Source: Bacteroidales bacterium (GTDB lineage Bacteria > Bacteroidota > Bacteroidia > Bacteroidales > UBA1402). Taken from it: a stretch of DNA of 64,000 nt. The notes below the pieces were generated by a model. The model saw only the letters and a list, made by a program, of their open reading frames with translations. It made no database searches and was not told the DNA's origin. The translations under genes and the position numbers were made by a program. Shown here one piece after another: positions 50,661-58,901 of the stretch (positions are counted from its first letter, which is position 1; every line of letters begins with the position of its first letter). Location: contig JAFODP010000017.1 in the NCBI GenBank assembly GCA_017380635.1, positions 62,001 through 126,000 of the forward strand, read 5' to 3'.

Positions 50661-51503
50661 ATGTTTGATTTACAAGAATTTATCAAGAATGCTTTTGCCG
50701 AAGACATCGGCGATGGCGACCATACCACTCTCTGTTGCATTCCCGAAGATGCCATGGGATGCTCCGTACTCATTATCAAGGAAGAAGGCATCGTTGCCGG
50801 TGTTCGCGTAGCCTTGGAAGTATTTAAGGCTTTCGATCCGGAATTGCAGACCACCGTTTTCATCGAAGATGGCACGAAAGTGAAACCCGGCGACATCGTG
50901 TTTGAAACGCGCGGCCGCATCCGTTCGCTCTTGCAAACTGAACGTCTGATGCTCAACATCATGCAACACATGAGCGGCATTGCCACCACTACCCAGCGCT
51001 ATGTGCAGCGTTTGGAAGGTTTGCATACCCGCGTCATCGACACGCGAAAAACCACACCCGGCATGCGTATGCTCGACAAGGAAGCTGTGGTATTGGGCGG
51101 CGGCAGCAATCATCGTATCGGTTTGTACGACATGATCTTGTTGAAAGACAATCATATCGACTTTGCCGGCGGCATCCAGGCTGCTATCGAACGTTGTCAT
51201 CAGTATCTGAAAGAAAAAGGCAAGGAAGGCATGAAAATCGAAATCGAAGTGCGCAATTTGGACGAATTGCAACAAGTGCTCGAAGTGGGCGGTGTGAACC
51301 GTATCATGCTCGACAATTTCAGTCCTGAATTGACCCGCGAAGCTGTCAAAATGATTGATGGTCGTTTCGAAACGGAATCTTCCGGCGGTATCACCATCGA
51401 CACTTTGCGCAACTATGCCGAATGTGGCGTTGATTTCATCTCTGTCGGCGCTCTCACCCACTCCGTAAAAGGTTTGGATATGTCGTTCAAAGCCAAAATG
51501 TAA
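50661..51503 (+). CDS. nadC: Nicotinate-nucleotide pyrophosphorylase (carboxylating)
   Basis: Quinolinate phosphoribosyltransferase: quinolinate plus PRPP gives nicotinate mononucleotide, the entry to NAD synthesis. The 280-aa protein shows AEDIGDGDHTT (residues 13-23), DTRKTTPGMR (127-136, binding quinolinate), GGGSNHR (146-152), KDNHI (162-166) and the C-terminal SSGGITIDTLRNYAECGVD, FISVGALTHS; all active-site elements are present. It is third in the kinase-DUF4301-nadC-PAP2 cluster and followed 6 bp later by the PAP2 gene. nadA and nadB are not in the window. Confidence 0.97.
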   Translation: MFDLQEFIKNAFAEDIGDGDHTTLCCIPEDAMGCSVLIIKEEGIVAGVRVALEVFKAFDPELQTTVFIEDGTKVKPGDIVFETRGRIRSLLQTERLMLNIMQHMSGIATTTQRYVQRLEGLHTRVIDTRKTTPGMRMLDKEAVVLGGGSNHRIGLYDMILLKDNHIDFAGGIQAAIERCHQYLKEKGKEGMKIEIEVRNLDELQQVLEVGGVNRIMLDNFSPELTREAVKMIDGRFETESSGGITIDTLRNYAECGVDFISVGALTHSVKGLDMSFKAKM

Positions 51504-51509
51504 GACAGG

Positions 51510-52178
51510 ATGAAGCTGACAAAGATCTTAAAAGACAACCTTTGGTTTTTGATACCTTACGGCATCGTTTTGGTGTTTTGCATCATTATTTTGTGTACGG
51601 TACCAAAAAACGATATTCATTTAGCAATCAACTCTTTACACGGACCATTCTGGGATCAGTTCTTTAAATGGAGCACCGAAATGGGTAGTTTCAGTGTTAT
51701 CGGACCTTGCTTGCTGCTGATGTGTTTCTGTTCGTGGCGTATGGCCATCGTGGGCGCATTGTCCACCGGATTATCGGCCTTGGGTACACAAATTGGTAAA
51801 CATATCATCTGGCCGGTAAGCCCGCGTCCCAAAGTGGTTTTCAGCGAAATACTGCAAGATTTGCACTTGGTGGAAGGCGTTCGTCTTCATAGTTCGCATA
51901 GTTTTCCTTCGGGTCACACCACCGGTGCTTTTGCCTTGTTTTGCGTGTTTATCCTTTTTGCCAAGAAGCCTTTCTGGAAATGTTTCTTCATGATGATGGC
52001 CATTATCGTGGCTTATTCGCGTATGTATCTTTCGCAGCATTTCCTCATCGACGTCACCGTGGGCTCTTTTATCGGAAGCATTGCTGCGGTACTGGCTTTC
52101 TGGTGGATCAGTCATTATCGTAAAGCCTGGTTGGAAAAATCTTTGGCCGATGTCATTTTCAGCAAAAAAGTAGCTTGA
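51510..52178 (+). CDS. PAP2-family membrane phosphatase
   Basis: A 222-aa inner-membrane protein with about five to six helices. The PAP2 catalytic motifs are SPRPKVVF, SHSFPSGHTTGAFAL (with PSGH) and SRMYLSQHFLIDVTVG (SRxxxxxHxxxD). Members remove phosphate from undecaprenyl pyrophosphate, lipid A or phosphatidic acid; the actual substrate cannot be told here. It is the last gene of the cluster and is followed by a terminator at 52200-52242. The ATG is 6 bp after the nadC stop. Confidence 0.88.
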   Translation: MKLTKILKDNLWFLIPYGIVLVFCIIILCTVPKNDIHLAINSLHGPFWDQFFKWSTEMGSFSVIGPCLLLMCFCSWRMAIVGALSTGLSALGTQIGKHIIWPVSPRPKVVFSEILQDLHLVEGVRLHSSHSFPSGHTTGAFALFCVFILFAKKPFWKCFFMMMAIIVAYSRMYLSQHFLIDVTVGSFIGSIAAVLAFWWISHYRKAWLEKSLADVIFSKKVA

Positions 52179-52199
52179 TAGCTTCTTACTCATACAACA

Positions 52200-52242
52200 A
52201 AGCGGCTCCGAAGTGAAGAACTTTGAAGCCGCTTATTTTTTT
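52200..52242 (+). terminator. Terminator after the PAP2 gene
   Basis: An 8-bp stem AAGCGGCT (52200-52207) / AGCCGCTT (52227-52234), with further inner pairing AAGT/ACTT, is followed by ATTTTTTT. It lies in the convergent gap with mnmA. Confidence 0.82.
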
Positions 52243-52308
52243 CGCTTGATTCGCTTTTTTCGCTTGATTCGCTTGACGCGACGTGATGTTCCGTGACGCG
52301 ACGTGATG
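52237..52308. repeat. Short tandem repeats beside the terminator
   Basis: TTTTTTCGCTTGATTCGCTT occurs at 52237-52256 and 52255-52274 (period 18 bp). It is directly followed by two copies of TGACGCGACGTGATG at 52274-52288 and 52294-52308 (period 20 bp). Non-coding; it abuts the mnmA stop codon. Confidence 0.8.
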
Positions 52309-52314
52309 GCCAGA

Positions 52315-53505
52315 CTATTCGCTGATAACGCCCGATCCAACCAATTCATCGCCATCGTACCAGGCAGCAAACTGTCCTGCCGTAACACTTTTCTGTGGCT
52401 CTTCGAAAGCGATATACAAGCCCTCTTCAAAGCAATGTAAAACAGTTTTCTGCAAAGGCTGACGATAACGGATACGCACTTGGTATTCACAACTTTCACC
52501 CACTTTCAAAGCCTTGTCGGGACGAATCCAATGCACTTCGTCGGCCGCAATGAAAAGCGCCGAACGCAGCAAACCGGGATGATCGTCGCCACGTCCCACA
52601 AAAATATAGTTGTTCTCGATGTCGGTTGCCAAGACGTACATGGGCTTTTCCGTTCCGCCGATATGCAAACCTTTGCGCTGTCCCACCGTGTAGAAATGAG
52701 CGCCATTATGCTTGGTCGACAACAATTTACCATCCTTGGGACGATAAAAATACGGCTTGGACGATTTTTGCAAACGCAGGTGCAATTCTTCGGGATATTT
52801 GCGCTGATAGGCTTTAAAATCGAAAGGAATTTCATAAATCTGACCTTCGCGAGCGGCCAATTTCTGTTGCAGAAAAACGGGCAAATCCACTTTTCCCACA
52901 AAACAAATGCCCTGAGAATCTTTCTTTTGCGCCGTTGCCAGACCTAACTCGGTGGCAATGCGACGAATCTCGGGCTTGAGCATATCGCCCACCGGGAATA
53001 GCGCTTTCGACAACTGCGCCTGCGACAATTGACACAGGAAATACGATTGATCTTTGTTGTCGTCGGTGCCGGCCAAAAGTCGGTACATGGTGTCGCCTTG
53101 CTCGTTCTGCACGGCATCGCAACGGCAATAATGTCCGGTAGCAATCTTTTCAGCACCCAAATCGGAAGCTGCCTTGAGGAAAGCATCAAACTTGATTTCG
53201 CGGTTGCAAAGCACATCGGGATTGGGCGTACGGCCTTTTTCGTATTCAGAGAACATATAATCTACCACCTGCGCACGATAAGTATCGCTCAAATCTACCA
53301 CATGAAAAGGAATATCCAATTTGCGTGCCACCAACTCGGCCACTAGCACATCTTCCTCGTAAGGACAAGCTCCGGAAAGCGTTCCAACGGTATCTTTCCA
53401 ATTGATCATATACACGGCTATCACATCATAGCCCTGCTGCTTAAGCAAATAGGCGGCCACACTGGAATCCACCCCACCCGACAATCCGATAACGACTTTT
53501 TGCAT
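52315..53505 (-). CDS. mnmA: tRNA 2-thiouridine(34) synthase
   Basis: Installs 2-thiouridine at the wobble position of tRNAs for Lys, Glu and Gln. The 396-aa protein has the ATP pyrophosphatase P-loop SGGVDSS (residues 9-15), the catalytic cysteine Cys100 in NPDVLCNREIKFDAF, the partner Cys201 in DSQGICFVGK, and the tRNA-binding TGHYCRCD and GQRKGLHIGGT segments. Length and motifs match MnmA, although it is slightly longer than E. coli MnmA. It is monocistronic with its own promoter; convergent with the nadC cluster. The C terminus of the gene abuts the tandem repeats. Confidence 0.97.
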   Translation of the reverse strand: MQKVVIGLSGGVDSSVAAYLLKQQGYDVIAVYMINWKDTVGTLSGACPYEEDVLVAELVARKLDIPFHVVDLSDTYRAQVVDYMFSEYEKGRTPNPDVLCNREIKFDAFLKAASDLGAEKIATGHYCRCDAVQNEQGDTMYRLLAGTDDNKDQSYFLCQLSQAQLSKALFPVGDMLKPEIRRIATELGLATAQKKDSQGICFVGKVDLPVFLQQKLAAREGQIYEIPFDFKAYQRKYPEELHLRLQKSSKPYFYRPKDGKLLSTKHNGAHFYTVGQRKGLHIGGTEKPMYVLATDIENNYIFVGRGDDHPGLLRSALFIAADEVHWIRPDKALKVGESCEYQVRIRYRQPLQKTVLHCFEEGLYIAFEEPQKSVTAGQFAAWYDGDELVGSGVISE

Positions 53506-53523
53506 GGTCTAAAATTTTCGGTG

Positions 53524-53555
53524 CAAAGTTAATTCAAGACGAGAGCAATAGCAAA
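53524..53555 (-). promoter_or_regulatory. mnmA promoter
   Basis: The minus strand has TTTG (plus 53552-53555) and TAACTTTG (plus 53524-53531) separated by 20 bp, a full match to the Bacteroidota consensus, 18 bp before the ATG. Confidence 0.75.
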
Positions 53556-53578
53556 TGGAGCAAAGCTGATTTATCACT

Positions 53579-54436
53579 TTATTTAATGCTGTCTGCTATA
53601 ACTACACGATACTGAGTCACACCATAACCGCACCAAAAACCGCTTCCTCCATCAATATTCGAATACAAATCCAAGTCTGTCACAAAAGCCGGATTAGAAG
53701 AAAAGGCAACTATCTCGTTGATAGACTGTTGCACACGATAACTCTGCTCATCAATCTTAGAAAACTTGATCAGGACAGAATCGCCTTCTTTATAATAAGG
53801 GCGATAATTATCCACACCAGCCGTCATAAAATGAATCCCAGGCTGAACCTGATGCCTATACACAGCATCTCCCTTCAACAATTCATCATCAATCAAGCCC
53901 AAAAAGGCTGGATAATATCGGGTTTCCTTATTGAATATTCTCGTTTGAAATAAATAATAATCCTTGCTAAGCGGATTATCCATGAATGAAGCCGTTATCT
54001 GATACAAACTATCTGAAGCCTTAGAAACGCGAAGACCTTCCAATGCTTGTGGATAAGGAATGGTGGTCTTAGCCGTAGCTACACGGTTTCCGTATTCAAC
54101 ACGAAGCCAATAAGTTTTGCCCGCCTCTCCCTTCATATGAGAAGTCGTATATACATAAGGCGGAAAATAATCATGGTTTATTCCTCCCGTCAACACCACG
54201 GAATCTATTCCATCAGAAACCGTCACCTTAGCCCATGGGAGCAAAACATCACCCTCTGTTTGTGATTGCATTTCCTCTAGAATCATGCTTTTGGTCAATA
54301 TTACTACCGGACCACTCCCCGATTCTATCCATCCTTCAACGATGATTTCTTCTTGCAGAGGAGTTGTATAAGGCGATTGACAAGCCGATAAGAGCATCAA
54401 AAGCAGCATACAGATGATACATTCTATGTGTTTCAT
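53579..54436 (-). CDS. DUF4249 lipoprotein, partner of the TonB receptor
   Basis: A 285-aa outer-membrane lipoprotein: MKHIECIICMLLLMLLSAC (lipid Cys19). DUF4249 landmarks are IIVEGWIESGSGPVVILTKS, WAKVTVSDGIDSVVLTG and YWLRVEYGNRVATAKTTIPY. These proteins accompany TonB-dependent receptors lacking SusD partners; they are thought to help ligand capture or to act as a surface lid, but no mechanism is established. It starts 5 bp after the receptor gene stop and is last in the three-gene unit. No terminator is evident. Confidence 0.85.
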   Translation of the reverse strand: MKHIECIICMLLLMLLSACQSPYTTPLQEEIIVEGWIESGSGPVVILTKSMILEEMQSQTEGDVLLPWAKVTVSDGIDSVVLTGGINHDYFPPYVYTTSHMKGEAGKTYWLRVEYGNRVATAKTTIPYPQALEGLRVSKASDSLYQITASFMDNPLSKDYYLFQTRIFNKETRYYPAFLGLIDDELLKGDAVYRHQVQPGIHFMTAGVDNYRPYYKEGDSVLIKFSKIDEQSYRVQQSINEIVAFSSNPAFVTDLDLYSNIDGGSGFWCGYGVTQYRVVIADSIK

Positions 54437-54441
54437 ATCGG

Positions 54442-56454
54442 TTAAAAATGAATATAATAACTAATAGAGGGCAATATCGTTGAAAAAAGATACACTTCTT
54501 CTTTATACATATTCCTATACTGATAGGCAATGGGATTCTTCGAGAACAAAGCATTATACATTGAAAAACTCAAATATTGTTCGCCCTGTTTCCAATCGGG
54601 AAGTCGGTATCGTGCCGAGATATCGAGTCGCTTATAAGCGGGATACCTTGCACCATTATGTTTGCCGTAATTCACGATAAGATTTTCCTGGAGAATAAGC
54701 GCACTCTCCACAGCCGTATAAGGTGTACCTCCGGCATAAATCCAGGTAGCACTGATATTCCAACGAGGAGAGCATTCATAGTTGAGCATCATTTTCAATT
54801 CGTGTTCGCGATGATGAACAGAAGGATAGCACTCAATCTCACTTATATTTGGGAAAAACCTGGGTGCTTTAGACCATGTATATGACATCCAACCATGTAA
54901 CGGACCGGCATTTTTTGACAGCATCAATTCCAGACCATAATTAGCACCTTTTCCATTAATGATATTATCGGCTAAATGGTATTTTTCTGTCATCAAACTC
55001 AGAGCTGATCCTCTGTATTCCAATTGATTATATAGATGTGTATAATATATCTCTGTAGAAAGTCTATATTTTGAATCGAGAAAATCCTGCTGATAACCTG
55101 CTGAAATCTTCGAAGCACGTTGCGGCAGAAAGTCCTTGTCGGAAGCATACCAAAACTCCGTGGGCAAGCCATTATTGGAAAATCCCAACTGATGAAGATA
55201 CTGGGTATACATGCCTGCCGATAATTGCCATAAAGTCTGCTTAGAGGGTTGATAACGAAGCTTTAACTGTGGATCGATATGGACAGCAAAGAAATCATTT
55301 TCGTAAAAAGACGATTGCAATGAAGCTGTCAGATCGAAGGTTGACGACAAGGGCAGTTCTGCTTGCACATATAGTGATCCTTCCTTCGAATCTTGACTAT
55401 AAGATGCATCTTGTCCCATGACATAACTACCTTCTACATACGGTGCCTGAGGTTGTACAGAATGGCGCTGAAAATCACTGCCAAAGATCAAATACATGTA
55501 ATCCAGGGGAAGAAAACGACGCCACTTGATGCCTGCAGTATGAATGCCAGATTCCAAATTGGCCTTCGCATCCGATTGAGACAAAAACATGCGATTGGCA
55601 TACGAAGTGTAATACAACATCATCTTGACATCGCCACGCAACATATCGTGTTGCCATTGCAGAGAAGCGTTGCGATTGGTCCAAAACATTTGCGAAAACA
55701 TCTGATAATAGCGAACATCGAAAGCAGCAACATCAGCACCTTCAAAGTAGTGCAAAGACAAACGATCTTTCTCTCCTACTCGGCAAAACCAAGACAGATT
55801 CAAATCGTGAAAACGATATTGAGTGTGAACATTTTGTGTCGGAGGATTAATGAGCGGATTGTATAATACATTGATGTTGGCATATCGTCCGGACAACAAC
55901 ATTGCCATGTTTTCGCCCAAAGGAATGCGCGCAGCAGCTTGCGAGGACATCAGTCCAATTTCCATATCCATTCCAAAAGACGCCGGAATGGTGTCGGCAG
56001 TCTGCATATCTATAAAAGCACCTATGCGGTTGGCTGTCGAGGCTGAAACATTCTTCTCGAAGGAAAGATTCTCAAAATGAAGCGTATTGAAAGTGGAGAA
56101 AAATCCCAACAAATGCATGGGATAATAGACGGGAACGCCCTCTATTGATATGTAATTATGACTGTTATCGCAACCTTGTACTGACAATCCTCCGGACATT
56201 TCTGAAGCGACTTGCACCCCGGGCAATAATTGCAAATGTCGCAAAGGGTCGGCACTTCCGGTAAGCGATGGCAATTTTCGCAAGCCTGACATGGTCCATC
56301 GTGTATTGCCAAACAACTGATGACTGACTATGGGCTGATGTTGATCTTCCACCACTACTTCATCGATGCTCCGATGCAATAAACTATCGTTCTGCGCATG
56401 CAGCACAAGCCACATTACACAGAACGATATAAGGCAGAAAACCCTGTTTCTCAT
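54442..56454 (-). CDS. TonB-dependent outer-membrane receptor
   Basis: A 670-aa protein with signal MRNRVFCLISFCVMWLVLHA|Q. The plug begins at once (IDEVVVEDQHQPIVSHQLFG, LPSLTGSADPLRHLQLLPGV, then GGLSVQGCDNSHNYISIEGV, PVYYPMHLLGFF); the carboxypeptidase-regulatory domain common in SusC-type receptors is absent. The rest is a 22-stranded barrel pattern with aromatic-rich strands ending FSTILPSISYYIHF. Receptors of this size with DUF4249 usually transport metal complexes or small ligands; the substrate here is unknown. It lies between the 474-aa lipoprotein gene (31 bp upstream) and the DUF4249 gene (5 bp). Confidence 0.9.
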   Translation of the reverse strand: MRNRVFCLISFCVMWLVLHAQNDSLLHRSIDEVVVEDQHQPIVSHQLFGNTRWTMSGLRKLPSLTGSADPLRHLQLLPGVQVASEMSGGLSVQGCDNSHNYISIEGVPVYYPMHLLGFFSTFNTLHFENLSFEKNVSASTANRIGAFIDMQTADTIPASFGMDMEIGLMSSQAAARIPLGENMAMLLSGRYANINVLYNPLINPPTQNVHTQYRFHDLNLSWFCRVGEKDRLSLHYFEGADVAAFDVRYYQMFSQMFWTNRNASLQWQHDMLRGDVKMMLYYTSYANRMFLSQSDAKANLESGIHTAGIKWRRFLPLDYMYLIFGSDFQRHSVQPQAPYVEGSYVMGQDASYSQDSKEGSLYVQAELPLSSTFDLTASLQSSFYENDFFAVHIDPQLKLRYQPSKQTLWQLSAGMYTQYLHQLGFSNNGLPTEFWYASDKDFLPQRASKISAGYQQDFLDSKYRLSTEIYYTHLYNQLEYRGSALSLMTEKYHLADNIINGKGANYGLELMLSKNAGPLHGWMSYTWSKAPRFFPNISEIECYPSVHHREHELKMMLNYECSPRWNISATWIYAGGTPYTAVESALILQENLIVNYGKHNGARYPAYKRLDISARYRLPDWKQGEQYLSFSMYNALFSKNPIAYQYRNMYKEEVYLFSTILPSISYYIHF

Positions 56455-56485
56455 GAATATCCGAGTTTTCGTTATGACAATTCTA

Positions 56486-57910
56486 TCAATCTACCAAATT
56501 ATAAAAACTGTTTACAAGTTCTTCAAACGCGTCAATCAAATCTGAGAATGACGATTCTGAGAAATAATTTTCAAATTGATACTGACTACCATCGGCCGCA
56601 AATACTAAGATTGGTCGATAATCGTTGTACTTGATATCATTCCAACCGCCTTGTCTTTCGTATGCTTCCAATTCCACAGAAGCTTGCACGGTATTATTTC
56701 CTTCATAATAAACATGAATATCATAAGTCCCGTTCAGTTCCGAAATTCTGTTGCTGAATTCTCTGAAATCAAGGTCATTTTCTTCGGCTTCAACCACATT
56801 TTCAATAGCATTGAACATAAGTTTAAAAGTAGGACATTCAGCCTTAATCTGTACATCACCCATCATATCAGCTTCGAAGGAAATTGACTTTACATTATTT
56901 TCATCAAATTCGTCATCTTCAACATTAGAAACAAGTTTATCGATATCTACCGCAACGGCAGACTGCACACGCAGCATGCTTTTACCGGCAATCTTAATTT
57001 CAGATGAAGCAGTTAGGTCTTTTTGGGTCACCGCATTCTTTACAATGGTTTCATATCCGTTCACATTCAAAGAAGCATCCAAATTCAAATTCGTATAGTC
57101 GAGCGTCAAACGAACTTCATCTTCGGAAGAATCCTGATTTCCATCATAATAATACTTATACGACTCATACAAATCCATATCTAGTGCCAAATTGCTCTTA
57201 ACGGTCAATTTAATTACAGATACGCCATCACAAGTTACATCGAAATTAATTTCCTTGGGAACGCGCAATTTAAAATCGTAAATCTCATGATCGTCGTATA
57301 CATCACCGTACCAAGATTCTTCATAAATACTCTCAGCCTTGATATGCAACAAGGTAGTTTCTTTGCTTCCCTTCAACGTGGCAATCCATTGTTGGTTCTG
57401 ATTATCTTGGAAAGATACTTCCAAACGATCTTTGACACTGGCATCGTAAGTCCAGACATTGTTTTGATAATCAGGGGTAAAAGCACCATACAAATCGGGG
57501 AATGCAGCTTCGATTGTGTACAGCTCAGTAGCACGGGTTGTCAATAGTTGGCCATTTTGAGCTATTTCTTGACAAAGTGAAACAAGTTCAAATACAGAGG
57601 CCGGCACATTAGCGTTAGGCGCCTTGGCATAATCTTCAACACTTTCCTGATAAATACCGGAAACCTTATCAACATAACGTTCATCTACCTCAAAGCCAGA
57701 GAATTCATCAGCAACAAAGTTGGTCAAATCGACCAAATTCTGATGATCTTCTGCTTTAATACTTTCCATAAATTCAATACCTGTCTCCTGTAAATATGCC
57801 TTTGATTCTACCGGAGTTAGCGGTTCGGCTTCTTTTTGATTACCAGGACAACCCATCAAAGCCAAAATAGGCAATAGCAACAAGGGCTTCAATAAACTAA
57901 ACTTTCTCAT
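56486..57910 (-). CDS. Unknown lipoprotein (474 aa)
   Basis: A lipoprotein of unknown function. I chose the ATG at 57910 because it gives MRKFSLLKPLLLLPILALMGC (lipid Cys21); the open frame upstream is spurious. The protein is acidic and beta-rich, with repeated antiparallel-like stretches (IYDFKLRVPKEINFDVTCDG, VSVIKLTVKSNLALDM, YYDGNQDSSEDEVRLTLDYT, NLDASLNVNGYETIV). It resembles periplasm-facing lipoproteins with half-barrel or tubular lipid-binding folds, but I cannot assign a family. It is followed by the TonB receptor 31 bp later on the same strand, so an operon is possible. Confidence 0.75.
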   Translation of the reverse strand: MRKFSLLKPLLLLPILALMGCPGNQKEAEPLTPVESKAYLQETGIEFMESIKAEDHQNLVDLTNFVADEFSGFEVDERYVDKVSGIYQESVEDYAKAPNANVPASVFELVSLCQEIAQNGQLLTTRATELYTIEAAFPDLYGAFTPDYQNNVWTYDASVKDRLEVSFQDNQNQQWIATLKGSKETTLLHIKAESIYEESWYGDVYDDHEIYDFKLRVPKEINFDVTCDGVSVIKLTVKSNLALDMDLYESYKYYYDGNQDSSEDEVRLTLDYTNLNLDASLNVNGYETIVKNAVTQKDLTASSEIKIAGKSMLRVQSAVAVDIDKLVSNVEDDEFDENNVKSISFEADMMGDVQIKAECPTFKLMFNAIENVVEAEENDLDFREFSNRISELNGTYDIHVYYEGNNTVQASVELEAYERQGGWNDIKYNDYRPILVFAADGSQYQFENYFSESSFSDLIDAFEELVNSFYNLVD

Positions 57911-57936
57911 AGTCAGAAACATATAAATATTATGCA

Positions 57937-57970
57937 CAAATATAAACATTTTTGCCACCATTAGATGCAA
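57937..57970 (-). promoter_or_regulatory. Promoter of the lipoprotein/TonB unit
   Basis: The minus strand reads TATATTTG (plus 57937-57944), matching TAnnTTTG, with TTGC (plus 57967-57970) 22 bp upstream. It lies 26 bp before the lipoprotein ATG. Confidence 0.55.
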
Positions 57971-58107
57971 GTATTTAAAATTCGTTACAAAAAAATTAAA
58001 ATAACCACGCCCCCTACAATCACGTACAAAATAATGTTGCATTTTCGGCAGACGAATAGCAGCAAGGTAACACAAGGCAATGGAAATCAAGCAAAAACGC
58101 TGAGCAG

Positions 58108-58314
58108 CTTTCGCTCGGGTTGTGGGCAAAAGGCATTGCGATGAGCGGAAAAGCGGAGCGATGGCTGCGGTCGTGAAGAAACGAAATTGTTTGAGGCGCG
58201 TTAGGCGGCCGAAGGAATCTGAGGCCGACCAAATGGGCCGAGTTTTTCGTTTTAGGCTAAGGCCAAGCGCAGCAGCGAAGAGCAACAAGCCTTTTGCTCG
58301 CAACCCGAGCGAAG
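58108..58314. repeat. GC-rich inverted-repeat element (MITE-like or intergenic repeat)
   Basis: The left arm, CTTTCGCTCGGGTTGTGGGC and on to AAAAGGC (58108-58134), and the right arm (58289-58314, reverse complement CTTCGCTCGGGTTGCGAGCA then AAAGGC) match at about 24 of 26 positions in opposite orientation, about 155 bp apart. The interior has further short inverted pieces (GGCC...GGCC). The block is GC-rich against AT-rich flanks (57911-58107 holds only the promoter at its left end). There is no target-site duplication or transposase that I can show. Confidence 0.65.
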
Positions 58315-58346
58315 GTGAAAAGCGAAGGCGAAATATCATCACACGA

Positions 58347-58386
58347 ATAAAAAAACGGCAGCATCGTTTAAGATGCCACCGTTTTG
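58347..58386 (-). terminator. Terminator of the V-ATPase operon
   Basis: On the minus strand a 12-bp stem (AACGGTGGCATC / GATGCTGCCGTT, two wobble pairs; plus 58372-58383 and 58354-58365) with a 6-base loop runs into seven or more T residues. It lies 20-60 bp after the K subunit gene. Confidence 0.88.
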
Positions 58387-58406
58387 GTATAAATAAGTTG
58401 AAAAGA

Positions 58407-58901
<495 letters not shown>

